This document shows positions 36,479 through 48,146 of a DNA stretch of 64,000 bases, in pieces; positions within the stretch are counted from its first letter, which is position 1, and every line of letters begins with the position of its first letter. Made by a program: the position numbers and the translations under genes. Origin of the DNA: Aphidius gifuensis (taxonomy: Eukaryota > Arthropoda > Insecta > Hymenoptera > Braconidae); assembly GCF_014905175.1 (NCBI RefSeq), contig NC_057792.1, forward strand, positions 6,138,001 through 6,202,000, written 5' to 3'. A model generated the notes under the pieces. The model was not told the origin of the DNA. It ran no database searches and saw nothing but the letters and a program-made list of their open reading frames with translations.

Positions 36479-39400
36479 ATGAGTGGAATTGTAAGAAATG
36501 CATTACGTTTTGTTGGAACAGCAAAACATATTACAAGTAATACAACAAAATCATTAATTAATTCTCAATGTTCACGATCCATGTGGCACATGGGTAATCG
36601 TTTTAATGATACCACCAAAAATTCAATTAAATTGGTTAAATCATATAATCTTTGTAATTGTGGATGTGGAAGATTCCAACATACTCAAGGTAATTAATCA
36701 TATTTTTTTATAAATTTATTAATTAATTTATTATTGGCTTAAAATATACCACGTGTATTTAAGGTTAACTTTAAGTATTGATTTTTTTTATTTTAACAAA
36801 ATTATTCTTTATGTAATCAATGAAAATTTTTTTTTGGGCAATTGATTGACATGTTTTAATAATGATTTTTATTTATGTAGCTGAAAAAGAATTGGCTGAA
36901 TATTTAAATAATGAAATTGCTGCTGAAAAAGAAGCAACAAGAGAAAAAACAATACCATCAAAACTTGGTAAATTTGATGTATCACTTGATGGTGCTGAAG
37001 TAACATTAATGAAAAAAGAAAATGATGAAATGTAAGTTGAATATTCATCATTAGGTACAAATTAATTTTGATTATTTATTTATATATGTTATTAATATTA
37101 TTATTTTACAGAATTAAAATTATTTTCAATGTCAATCACACAGTTAATACTGATGAGGATGAAGCAGTTGATTACGAACATGCATTATTGAGCAAGCCAA
37201 ATTTTGATGTTGATATAACACGTGGTAAACAAACACTTGGTTTTTCATGTTCATTTAACGTTTCTCCTGGTGCAACTGGTGATGAAGATTATGGTTAGTA
37301 ACCTTGTAATAATAATAATAATATTTGCAAATTGATGATTATTTATTTTTCGTTTGTTTTTGTTTTTTAGATGATATTTTTGGTATTGATGAAGTAACTC
37401 TTCATGAAGGTGAACGTACTGATACAATTTATGCTGCAGGTGGTGAAGTTATTGATGGGGTTAGTAGAAATATATTTTTAATTAAATAAACAAAATTTAT
37501 TTAAAAAATATTTTAATATAAAAATATATTTTTGTGTATAAGATAATAATCATTATTAATAATTTTTTTTTGAATTTAATTAACATTTTTTTCCGCATTT
37601 GAGATGCAAATACATTTTTAGCTGTGACTCATAGATGGCTTTTTATATCTCTATAAAAAAAAATAAATATTTCTAAAACTTCCCCTATATCAAGGGATGA
37701 ATCTCAGGAATGTTGAAAAAATTGATTTTTCATTATTATTATTTTTTTTCTTACTGATTATAAAATTCTTTATAAAATTTTCTTTTGAAGTTTAAATAAT
37801 AAAATTATATATCTCAACTATAAATTATTAACAATTAATTAATTTTACAAAAAAAAAAAAATAATAAACTAAAGATAAAAATCCTTTGAACAAATTCATT
37901 TCACAATTTTTCATATGATTTTTAAAGGGTTATTTTATTGACAAATACTTTGAATATTTATTTTAATATTCTTTCATCAAAATAAATATTTAAAAAAAAA
38001 CAACATCTCAACATCTTTAATAATCCTCTTCAAAAAAAAAAAAAATAAAAATATCTGTTTATATTTATACACAAATATGTGTTTCGTCTTTTCAAATTGT
38101 TTTTTTTTTTTTTTTTCATTATCATTGACAAAAGCCATTCACCTGTACAATACTTGTTGTAAAGCTCAAGGATATCATTTCCATTGTTCCGGATTTTTTA
38201 TTTTATTTTTTTTTATATACACATATATATTGTATTATGTATGTTTGGCAAATAAAAGACCACCCCCTTTAGCATAGTTTTATGTTGAATTTTTACCCTC
38301 TTTTCACGCATTGGAAGAATAAACCCCCTCGATATGGCTAGTTGGGCCTCAAACCATGGTATGCCTCAGTAGTGCTTATATACATTTGAAGGGATCCTTT
38401 TTTTTTTTTTTTTTTTTGTTTATTTCATTTATTTTTGGGGGATGAAAGTTAGCCGTGACGGTAATGCAAAGCATTTAAGGGTATACACGTGCGACATCAG
38501 AGGGTGGTCTAGACCGCCTGGTTGTCTGTACTCGTTAGATCAGACGTAGACCATATTTTACTTTGAGATCAATAAGGCATGAATCGCCTCAAATAATCAT
38601 CAATGTTAAAAAACGATTTGTGGACATGGTTTCAAAAAAAAATCGACCAAAAAAAATAACAATTATTCACAAGTGTGATACCATATCTAAATCATTTTTT
38701 TTTTTTGTTTTTAATTATGATAAATTTTTAAAATAAAAAATTGTAAAATTTATTATTTATTCAATTTTAATATCATTTAAATTTTATATAGAATTTTTTT
38801 TTTTTTTTTTTCAATAGATATTCAACAATTAGCTCAAAAAATTTAGTTGAAAAAGAAAAAAAAAATGGCAAGTTATTAAAACAATATAGATATTAATTAT
38901 TAATTAAAATTATAAATTTTTTTTTTCTATTTTTGTTTATAATTAAATTATAATAAATGATTTATTTATTATTTAAAAAAAATTTAATATTTAATTAATT
39001 TAAATAGATACTTATGTGTGTAGCAAAATTGAATTTAAAATATAAAAATTGACTTTATTTTTTGCTTTTCTAATACAAAATAAATGTCATGAAGGCATTT
39101 AATATATATACAGTATATTTATCCCAATAAATAAAAGCTGATGTCATAAAATAGGGAGATTGTTGCAGGTGCATTTATTTCGTCATCCCTTATCCATTGT
39201 ATTTATATTGTATAAAAATCAATTGCTCACACGATGCGTGTAATTATTATACGTAATACTATTCAATAGATTTAAGGGGACTGTCTTTCACAATTGGTGC
39301 CATTGATGTTTTTATATATTATTCAGTCATGCACAGGTGTCATCGATTATCCATCAACATATTGTTTCATTCGGTTTTTTTTGTATTTTATTAATTTTGA

Positions 39401-40986
39401 TTTTTCTTATTTCGAAATACTAATACATTCAATAAATTTGTTTTTCATTCAATGAAATTAAAATATAGATCAATATTTATATCAATTTAAAAATATATAT
39501 TTATAATAATAGATTTTTTTTTTGTTATTTTAAATATTAATTAATAAATTAAATACTTTGAGCAGAAATTATGAAGTGATTTCGATTTGTTATTTAAATT
39601 TTTCGTATTTCTTTTAAATTTTCGAAATAAAAATATTCGAAATACAATCAAGTATATTTAAAGTTAAAAATATAATTTTATTTTTCATGAAAATATTCTT
39701 AAAATGGCTACTTTTACTCAGGAAAATGGAAAAATATTTTTACCAAGATATAATTGAAAATTTTATACAATTTTTAGTGTCATTTTTCTTCTAAAAAAAT
39801 AACAATAAAAAATAAAAATAAACAATTAATAATATCAACATTTTATTTTAATTATATTGTAGATTTTTATCAAATTTTTTTTTTCATGTTAACAAGGGTT
39901 GCAGTGTATCACTACTGGTGTTTATCAAAAAATCAAAAATGCTTAAATAGGTGTATATAACACTTGATATAAAAAAAACTGATAAATAGATATTTAAAAT
40001 AAAAAAAAAAAAAAAAAAATTTAAGTAACATTATCCACAAGGATGAACTTGGTACATGATATTGTTTTTTTTTATTTATTTTTTCATATGAACATGCAAC
40101 AGAGAAAAGCGGTCGTGTGGCGCAAACGCCAAGTCACGTGTTGAATCACGTGTCGGGGATTACTAATTGTTCTCAAAAAACGATTGAACTGTCCAAGATA
40201 TACCCACGGAATATTAAACTGAGGATACAGTTAATATCTGGCTTTGCAAATAACCAAGTCTATTTCAATAGTTAATATATATATATGAATAAAAGCTATT
40301 GATGTTTATAGGGGGTTAAAGGGGGGTTAACATTGGTATATTTGATTTTCACACATTATTTTCAATATCATAAAAATGAGAATAAAAATAAAATAAATAT
40401 ATGGTAGCATTATTTATTCAATATGATTCAATCAATTAAATAAATATTATTTATAAATAAAATATTTTTATATATTGTGGAAAGTTTTCTAGAAAATATA
40501 TACTTTTTTTTTTTCACATGATATTTGAGAAAAATTATTCAATTCAATTTCAATCTATTCAATAAATTACATTTTTGTACATTATAATTTTGATTAATTA
40601 TTTTTTGTTTTTTAGATGATATTTTTGGTATTGATGAAGTAACTCTTCATGAAGGTGAACGTACTGATACAATTTATGCTGCAGGTGGTGAAGTTATTGA
40701 TGGGGTTAGTAGAAATATATTTTTAATTAAATAAACAAAATTTATTTAAAAAAATAATATATATATTTTTAAATAATATAATTGATGATTTATTTGTTGT
40801 TAATTTTTTGTTTGTTTTCTTATTTTTTTTCTCAAGGTTTTGTATGATCATCTCATGAACTTTTTGGAAGACAAAGGTATCTCAAATGACTTTGCTGATG
40901 AAATTTCAAAATTCAGCACAGTTTATGAACGTAATGCATACATAAGTTTGTTAGAAGGTCTTGCTAAATTTACAGCTTCAAAGTAA
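36479..40986 (+). CDS. C1QBP: C1QBP / p32, mitochondrial matrix acidic protein (MAM33 family)
   Basis: Doughnut-shaped trimeric matrix protein involved in mitochondrial translation. Exons: 36479-36689, 36881-37031, 37112-37293, one of two identical exon-4 copies (37371-37459 or 40616-40704), 40837-40986; about 260 residues. The N terminus is basic and mitochondrial-like (MSGIVRNALRFVGTAKHITS). The mature part begins AEKELAEYLNNEIAAEKEAT, then LGKFDVSLDGAEVTL, NVNHTVN, FDVDITRGKQTLGFSCSF, and ends VYERNAYISLLEGLAKF, all family features. Exon 4 is 89 bases, so using both copies shifts the frame and gives a stop within a few codons; exactly one must be used. 3,093 bases of non-coding DNA lie between the copies. 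Confidence 0.92.
37357..37508 (+). repeat. C1QBP exon 4, first copy with flanks
   Basis: 152 bases (14 of intron including the AG, all 89 of the exon, 49 of the following intron) that match 40602-40753 base for base by eye. It carries working splice sites (TTTTAG and GTTAGT). Confidence 0.95.
37509..40601. other. 3.1 kb non-coding segment between the two C1QBP exon-4 copies
   Basis: No credible open frame. Most is AT-rich with homopolymer tracts, but three islands are clearly less AT-rich and complex: about 38140-38620, 39160-39380 and 40095-40330. The first includes GGTCTAGACC (palindrome, about 38506) and an octamer-like ATGCAAAG (about 38465). The third has two CACGTG E-boxes at 40135-40140 and 40147-40152. 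No terminal inverted repeats or target-site duplications mark its ends. It could be regulatory DNA, perhaps for neighbouring Lmx1. Confidence 0.55.
40135..40152. promoter_or_regulatory. Paired CACGTG E-boxes
   Basis: Two perfect palindromic E-boxes, 40135-40140 and 40147-40152, separated by six bases (12 bases start to start, about one helical turn), in a locally GC-richer island. bHLH factors bind this site; the regulatory role is inferred. Confidence 0.5.
40602..40753 (+). repeat. C1QBP exon 4, second copy with flanks
   Basis: Exact copy of 37357-37508, including the full 89-base exon 40616-40704 and its splice sites. The last exon follows 132 bases later, so this copy has the more ordinary intron length. 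Confidence 0.95.
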
Positions 40987-42516
40987 TTATTCCATGAGTA
41001 TTTAAAATGATAAATTTTTTCCTTTTTTTTTTTTTAATTTCACAAAAAAATAAAAAATAAAAACAAAAAAAAAAAAAACTCACACTAGTTGTTTGTAATT
41101 GACTGGTAAATTTATTATATAATTTACGTTAATTATTTGAAATAAAAACCAATGATAAAATAATTATTCATCAAAGTTATGACTTTCTTTATTTTTAATA
41201 ATAATTTTAATAGCAACAAAAATATATTTCAAATCGTTGATTAATTATAAACTAATAAATTTATAAATAGACATAATATTTCTTACTTAAGATAGTATAT
41301 ATGCAAAAGCAAATATGTCGGTTCAAGTTGAAAAGTCAGAAAGTATAGATTTATTTTTTGGTGGGGATGAATGATCTTTGGTATGAGATTGAATTTTATA
41401 TTCGTTGATAAAAAAAGCTAAAAACAAAAAGAAAATAATAAAACATTAATTCATTCAACCTAAAATATATCTATTTATTTAAATAAATAAATGAAAAATA
41501 AATATATGTATAAAAATGTTGATTATATTTTTTTTTTTAAATGATTAATTTAAAACCATTTCACTTATTCTACTGTTATGATAATAATCATTGATTATTA
41601 ATCAAAATAAAAACCCACGAAAATTACATTTTAAAATATATTTAAAACAAGTATAATTATTAAAAAAATTAAATGTATATTCTACATACAAAACTGATAA
41701 ATATACCATTTTAGTTTCTGACACTGCTTGACTTGTACTACTTAAATATAAAAAACTCTCCTCAAATGATTTCCAAACAAAATTATTTAAAACCATATAT
41801 AAAAGATTGAATTTATTTTATATTTTAGTGTGTTAATTATATGTATATAATTTTTTTTTTTTTATATTAACTATAAATATATAAATATAAAAAATAAAAT
41901 TCAAGCGTCAACCTTATCATTGACTTGTACTACTGAAAAATGTAACTTACAGTACAAATTATAAATGCAAAATTAAATAAAATAATAATAATATAAATAA
42001 TAATAAATAAATAAATAAATAAAAGAAAAAAAAAAATTTAATATTGATCTCAATGGCCACTTTGTAACTTGTACTGCGCTTTAGCGTATGATCCGCCCTG
42101 ATAGTTGAATGTAAGGGAGGAGTTGAAATTTACCAATAACATACTATCATGATAGCAAGTGGTGGAGCTCAACGAGTCACGCCTTTTTCATCCCTTAGTT
42201 TTTAATAAAGACAGGATTGATATTTCTATGACGATTTAGTACAAAGTCAACTTAGTACACACTATTTTGCTCTGTCAATTTAATATTGCAATTAAACAAA
42301 AAAAAAAAAAAAACAAATTTTAATTTAATATTTTAGTGATAGTGATATCTTGTGATAGTGTTGCACTAAATTATATTATATATAATTTAAAAATATATAA
42401 TTAATAGGTTTTTAAATGTGATAAGTGATTTTTTTTTTTTAAATATAAATTAAATAAATAAAAAGTGTTGTTTAAATAATAATTACTGTGTTTTTTTTTT
42501 TTCTAAAATAATAAAA
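40987..42516. other. C1QBP 3' region and Lmx1 upstream region
   Basis: AT-rich in general. A patch at 42040-42240 is less AT-rich and may be the Lmx1 core promoter or 5' UTR. The word ACTTGTACT recurs at about 41731, 41923 and 42067; the 41914-41938 occurrence is part of a 25-base exact repeat found again at 43780-43804 inside the gene. A TAAA/ATAA microsatellite lies at about 42000-42022. No gene is supported. Confidence 0.5.
41914..41938 (+). repeat. 25-base exact repeat flanking Lmx1, copy 1
   Basis: Identical to 43780-43804; it contains CATTGACTTGTACTACTG. Shorter relatives lie at 41730-41742 and around 42066. Confidence 0.8.
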
Positions 42517-45056
42517 ATGCCTTTTAGACAGTCAAACAATGGAAATAATGGTTGATATATATATTAATTAATGCATATATATATAATATATATAATTATA
42601 AATAAAATAATATTAAATTTTTTTTTTTAGATCCACCAATAACTGTTAAAACAGAAGCTGGTTTACTTGAGCCAATATGTGCATCATGTGGAAGAAAAAT
42701 AAAAGATAGATTTTTAATGAGAGTTGCTGATAGAAGTTATCATGAAGATTGTTTATCATGTTCAGCATGTTCATGTCCATTATCACATTCATGTTTTACA
42801 CGTGATTTAAAATTATATTGTCGTAATGATTATGAAAGAATATATGGTGTTAAATGTGTTAAATGTGCACGTTGTTTAGAAAAAATTAATTGTTCTGAAT
42901 TAGTTATGAGAGTTGCTAATTTAGTATTTCATGTTGAATGTTTTGCTTGTTGTATGTGTGGACAAACATTACCACCAGGTGCACATTATGTATTACGTCA
43001 AGGTCAACCAATATGTCGACGTGATTATGAACATGAATATTATTTAAGCAGTCCACAAGGTATATAAAATATATAAAATAAATTATTTTTAATATATAAA
43101 TTATAATTTATTTAAATTTAGATGATGACTTGATGGATGATAATCGTCCACGTGATGGTAGACGTGGACCAAAAAGACCAAGAACAATTTTAACATCAGC
43201 TCAAAGACGTCAATTTAAAGCATCATTTGAGTTATCACCAAAACCATGTAGAAAAGTACGTGAAGCATTGGCTAAAGATACTGGTTTAAGTGTACGTGTT
43301 GTACAAGTTTGGTTTCAAAATCAACGTGCTAAAATGAAAAAATTACAAAGAAAAGCTAAAACAGATCCAAATGCTGATAAAGAAACAAAAGATGAGCGAC
43401 GGACTGAATCACCACACAGTGATCACAGTAAGTTTAACATTATTAGTTTTATATATTATTTATAAATTATATATATTTTATTTTACATTATTTTTCATTT
43501 ATATTTGATATAAAAATATCAAATTATATATACTTAAGTATATACAAATTATGTATATTTATTTTTTACTCAGTCAACTTGTGTTATATATTTTTCAAAA
43601 TGGCGGTGAAACTTGTTACAGACTTACAAATATATATAATTATTTTCATGTTTTTTTAATTAAACAACTATATAAGCATTAAATTTATATTATTTTTGTT
43701 TTTCATTATTAATAATGACTCATTATCATAGTTTTTTGTATATGTAAAATTTAAAAAATCTAAAGCTTTTTGTTTGACTTTATCATTGACTTGTACTACT
43801 GAAATATTTTTTCTCATGTAAAAAACGTTATGAAGTCTTGCATACACTGAGAGAAAAAAATATTACGTTTCACTATGCTACTATAGTATCGGTGGATGTT
43901 TAAATGTTTTCGGATTTTTGATATCATATAATATTTTTTAAAATATTTTTTACTATGTAAATAATAGCAATAATAGTAAATAGTAGCATAGTGAAACGTA
44001 ATATTTTTTACTCTCAGTGTAGTCATCATTTTCATTATAGAAAAAATACATTCATACAAATGTAATTATTTAAAGAAAAAAAAAAAAAAAATTAATTTTT
44101 ATAATAACATTATTTTAAAAATTAGAAAATCATAAATTTTATGAGCATTATTTTTTTATGTTTAAATATATATATAAATTATAAATACATATGTGTATAC
44201 ATTTCTTTGTTTGACAATTTAATTATTTTTTTTTTTTTTAAAATAACAAACACGAGACAAAACGTATATTATATTTGCGTTTTTTTTTTTTTTTTTTTTC
44301 CGACAGGCCATTATTTGAATGCTTTATCAATGCGTGATGGTGAATCTTCTAGTTTTTCCTCTGCAACTCAACCGCTTAACCCCAACAATCCATACTCACC
44401 CGAGGGTAAGAAAAAAAAAATTTTTAATTATCCTATCTCTCTTTGAAATACCGTCAAACAATCAAATAAAAATAACAAATTTTTTTGTTTATTATTTCAA
44501 ACATTATCTTGAGTTATCAAATCTCAATTTGACAATTATATTCAAAAAAACCAAATGAAAATAATAATAATTCGAAAGATATATAAATTTATAAAAATAG
44601 TAAAATTTAAATTATTTAAAATTAATTAAATAACTTTTACAACAAGTAAATAATTCATTTATCAAAGTATAATATTATAATATTTAGAAAATTTAAATGA
44701 AATTATTTGTTGTTTTTTTCTAATTGAATAAATTTTTCGATAATTTTTATTGTTAATATTATTAAGTATATTTAATAATATTAAATAATTTATTAATTAC
44801 AGATACATATCCTGGTAATTCTGGTGAAAGTTTTTGTAGCAGTGATTTATCACTTGATGGAACTGAAGTTGGTTTTGATATTGGTGATAATGAAACAACT
44901 GTTAATGATGGAAATAATCATCAAATTGGTCATTCAAATCATAATTCAACAATTGATACACCAACACTTTCACAAAGTCTTCATGCAGCAATGCACAATC
45001 CAATTGATAAATTATTTATGATGCAAGACAGTTATTTTAGAGGTGATCATGTTTAA
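42517..45056 (+). CDS. Lmx1: LIM-homeodomain transcription factor of the Lmx1 class
   Basis: Developmental transcription factor; vertebrate LMX1A/B pattern limbs and neurons. Exons: 42517-42550, 42631-43059, 43122-43427, 44307-44405, 44803-45056; about 373 residues (LMX1A 382). First LIM domain at residues about 28-80 (CASCGRKIKDRF, HEDCLSCSACSCPL, LYCRNDY), second at about 87-147 (CVKCARCLEKINCSELVMR, HVECFACCMCGQTLPPGAHY, ICRRDY). The homeodomain at about 170-229 begins GPKRPRTILTSAQRRQFKAS and has SPKPCRKVREALAKDTGLSV then RVVQVWFQNQRAKMKK; the Lys/Ser-Pro-Lys-Pro-Cys-Arg-Lys run marks the Lmx1 class. The C terminus has NPIDKLFMMQDSYF, matching the conserved LMX1 tail. The N-terminal exon is short (MPFRQSNNGNN). 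Intron 3 holds a MITE. Insects often have two Lmx1 paralogues; which one this is cannot be told. Confidence 0.94.
43780..43804 (+). repeat. 25-base exact repeat flanking Lmx1, copy 2
   Basis: Same 25 bases and orientation as 41914-41938. It lies in Lmx1 intron 3, about 40 bases before the MITE. Confidence 0.8.
43843..44021. mobile_element. MITE with 41-base terminal inverted repeats and TA flanks
   Basis: Left end 43843-43883 and right end 43981-44021 are reverse complements with one mismatch in 41 bases. Both ends read TA-CACTGAGAG inward, so a TA target-site duplication with CACTGAGAG termini (element 43845-44019, 175 bp) is the simplest reading, pointing to a Tc1/mariner-related source. 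The interior is about 97 AT-rich bases with no coding capacity. It sits in Lmx1 intron 3. Confidence 0.88.
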
Positions 45057-46415
45057 ACATTTCTTTTTTTTATTTGAACATAATTGTAAATATCATTGTT
45101 TAATAAACAAACAGGTCTAATTATCAAACATTATCATAAAACTCTTATTTACAATAAATTCAATGTTCCATAACTTCTTTTTGACAATAATATTTCATTT
45201 AAAATACAATCTAATAGACAAAAATTAATGTATATATATATATATAGATAAAAGCTCTGATTACTTACATAAATTGGAAAATTAAATTATAAGAACTTTA
45301 AGACTAAACATATAATGTTTAAGCATTTATGTTCTTGCTACTATATTTATACTTAAACATTTTGAAACTGTATTATTAAAGATAGCCAAAATAATAATGA
45401 AAAAAAAAACCAAACAAATTATAATATGATAAAATAATTAATAAATATTTCATAATACAGATATTATATTAAATTAAAAATAAACCTGAATTTTTTTAAT
45501 AATAGTAATATAATAATAACTAATTAATAATGATGTAAGTGCGTATTAAAATTTTTTTTTTTTGTAATTATTTATTTTTGTTAATTTTATTAAAATTTTG
45601 TAATATCAATAATAGTATATTGTACGCAGTGTTTCTAGAATTTTTTTTTTTTTTTTTAATTGTTTTATTAAATAACAATTGGAGATATGATTCCTATTAT
45701 AAAAATGACACATGACGGCATTTTAATTGTAATCTAATTGGTCGAAATCTCGTAAAATTTATTTATAATAACCCTTTTATTGTTTTCTCTCTCACATTGA
45801 CACGTTGCTATACAATATGTTGTTGTGTAGTTGTTACGTTTGTTTATTTTCGGCGATAAGATAGGCGAAGAGGTATTTTTTTTTATGGAAAAAATACCTT
45901 TTCTAATTTATAATACCCTAAAATTTTAAAATTTCGACTATATATTTTTTTTAAAAAAGACAAGTTCGTATCAGGAACATAGGATAGGCAAAGACGTATT
46001 TTTTTTTGTGGAAAATATCCTTCATTCAATTAAAAATTATACAATATTTTTTTCAAATAATCTAAATAATTAAATTAAATAAATTTTTTCAAATAAATTT
46101 TCATTTTATTATTTTTAAATTTTACATAACTATGTAGATCGCTTTGACACCAATTTATCATTATTATTTATATATTTTTATAAAAGCATATTATTTACTA
46201 GTTTTGAAATATCATTAATTTTTTTTTTTTTTTTAATACACCTGAGGCTAATGATGAAATTTAAAAACAATATTATTTTTCTTTTACATAATAAAAATTT
46301 CTCTCCCCAAAAAACCAAGAGAATTATTAAAATCACGCGATATTAAAAAAAAAAACTTTATTCTATATCTATAAATTAATAATTAATGAAAAAAATGAAT
46401 ATATCTATTATATCA
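45057..46415. other. Convergent spacer Lmx1 / serine protease homologue
   Basis: Lmx1 3' UTR and spacer. A diverged repeat pair lies at 45860-45900 and 45983-46022. A less AT-rich stretch at about 45700-45880 has no open frame of note. Confidence 0.5.
45860..46022 (+). repeat. Imperfect direct repeat pair
   Basis: 45860-45900 and 45983-46022 share GATAGGC-AAGA-GTATTTTTTTT then TGGAAAA-AT-CCTT with a few changes; the period is 123 bases. Non-coding. Confidence 0.7.
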
Positions 46416-47670
46416 TCAATAAAATCCATTTATCAATCCATCGACAATCCAATTTTTATGTTTAAATATATCTGTAAGCACAAGTGGATACTTAGCATCA
46501 TCACAATCATGAACAACTTGTAAAATACCAACGGCTGTTGTTTCATTATAAATTGGATCACCCAAAAGAATCTAAATAAAAAGAAAAAAAAAATATAATA
46601 AATATTATTATCAATAATTAAAACAACATAATAACAAAAAAAAAAATAAAATATTACATTACAAAATCCAGTATCTCTACTTTGATAAATACCAAAAAAA
46701 ATATCATTAAAATTATTATCATCAGATAAATGTAAATAATGAGAATTCATAACTTTAATTATTCCTTTTTTTAATTTTTCAACTGGTTTATTACTTATTG
46801 ATAAATCAAGTGAATGTGCATGTTGTAATATAGTTACATTTTCATCAACATTTATATTAAATTCTGGTAAAAATGCATGATTTGTTATTGGACTTCTTTT
46901 AATTTCTTTTTCAAGCTAAAAAACAAAAAAATTAATTTATTATATAATTATTTAATTAATTTTATTAATTTAAAGATTACCTTTAACATTGCCATTTCAC
47001 CACCATCAATTAATGATTTAATATTAATTTTTTTAATATTTAATAATTTTTTTTTCCAATTATTTGTTAATGTATCAGCAAATAATGATATTTTATAATA
47101 TCTTGGATCATCATTAGCTATTGTAGGATCATTTAAATTTAAATTATTATAAAAACAATTTGATGATGTTAATACATAACTATTTGTTACTAAAACACCA
47201 CCACATAAATTGTATTTATTTTTTTTATAATTATTATTGTAGTCAATGTAGTGTAAAACAACTTTTGATGGATATTCTTCAAGATATTCCAAGTAACTTG
47301 GTTCATTGTTATTTAATGATTGATCATGAACAAGATAATCTAATTCATCTTTTAATGATGGATATTTTTCAAGTGTTTCAATTATTATTGATGATTTTTT
47401 ACCAGATTTATCATTTTCTTCTGTTTCATATCGTAAATAATTTTCATTTTTTGAATAATCATTGTATTGTCTAATGACACTCAATGAATTTTCAGCTTTT
47501 TCATCATAAATATCATCATTACGATCACCTGTTATATTTATAAATTAAATAGAAAAAAATAATATGAATATTTTTAAATTAAATAGAAATAAAAATTAAT
47601 TTATATACTTACATTTTGAAATAATTATCATGATTTTTATTGATAATAAAAATATTAATAATTTAAACAT
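46416..47670 (-). CDS. Secreted trypsin-like serine protease homologue without catalytic triad
   Basis: Exons: 47670-47613, 47528-46981, 46915-46658, 46571-46416; about 339 residues. A signal peptide is clear (MFKLLIFLLSIKIMIISKC). After a long, charged, possibly disordered propeptide-like region, a chymotrypsin-fold core starts near residue 120: NLCGGVLVTNSYVLTSSNCF corresponds to the CGGvLi..VLTAAHC block, but the catalytic His is Asn. The region around GGEMAMLKL replaces the usual D-I-A-L-L-K-L, so Asp is gone. DTGFCNILLGDPIYNETTAVGI stands where GDSGGP would be, so Ser is gone. It should be inactive; such proteins act in insect immunity or as venom components, but nothing here says which. 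The overall identity to S1 proteases is low. Confidence 0.7.
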
Positions 47671-48146
47671 TTTTTATTTTTTTATTGTTTAATTATTTCG
47701 ATGATGATGATGATGATGCTTGGTCTAGCTTGGTCAATCACTATACTGATGATTTTTTTTTTTTTGTTTTTTAAATAAAAAAATTTCATTTTAAATGAGG
47801 TCAAAGATAATATTTTGATAGATTTATTTGTTTGCACAGTTTAACGATATTTATTTGGTGATTTTGGTGACAAAAAAGTAAAAAAAAAAAGCATTATGTA
47901 ACATATTTCTTTAAATATTTAATTATTATTTTCTAAATTGTATTTTTTATTTTATATTTAGAAAACTTTTGGTTTTTGTTTTGATGATTTTTTTTTTTGG
48001 TGTGTTGTATGTTTGTATGTATTGTATGTATGTTAAACTAAATAGTAAATCTATCTTACAAAAAAGAAAAAAAAAAATCATTTGACAATTTGAGTCATTC
48101 ATCTTATATAATAACTATTAAGAATATTATAAATTAAATTGACATA
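47671..48146. promoter_or_regulatory. Divergent spacer SPH / MZT2
   Basis: Contains a GAT microsatellite (47700-47717), a TGTATG-rich run at about 48000-48032 and homopolymers. Transcription start sites are not resolved. Confidence 0.4.

Noticed and set aside
38077..38277. 66-codon plus-strand open frame in the C1QBP intron
   Set aside because: Dominated by Phe/Ser from T-runs, no splice or start context, no recognisable product.
37509..40601. The C1QBP intron segment as a transposon
   Set aside because: No terminal inverted repeats, no target-site duplication, no coding remains; the flanking 152-base repeats contain a host exon and are far too long for a target-site duplication.
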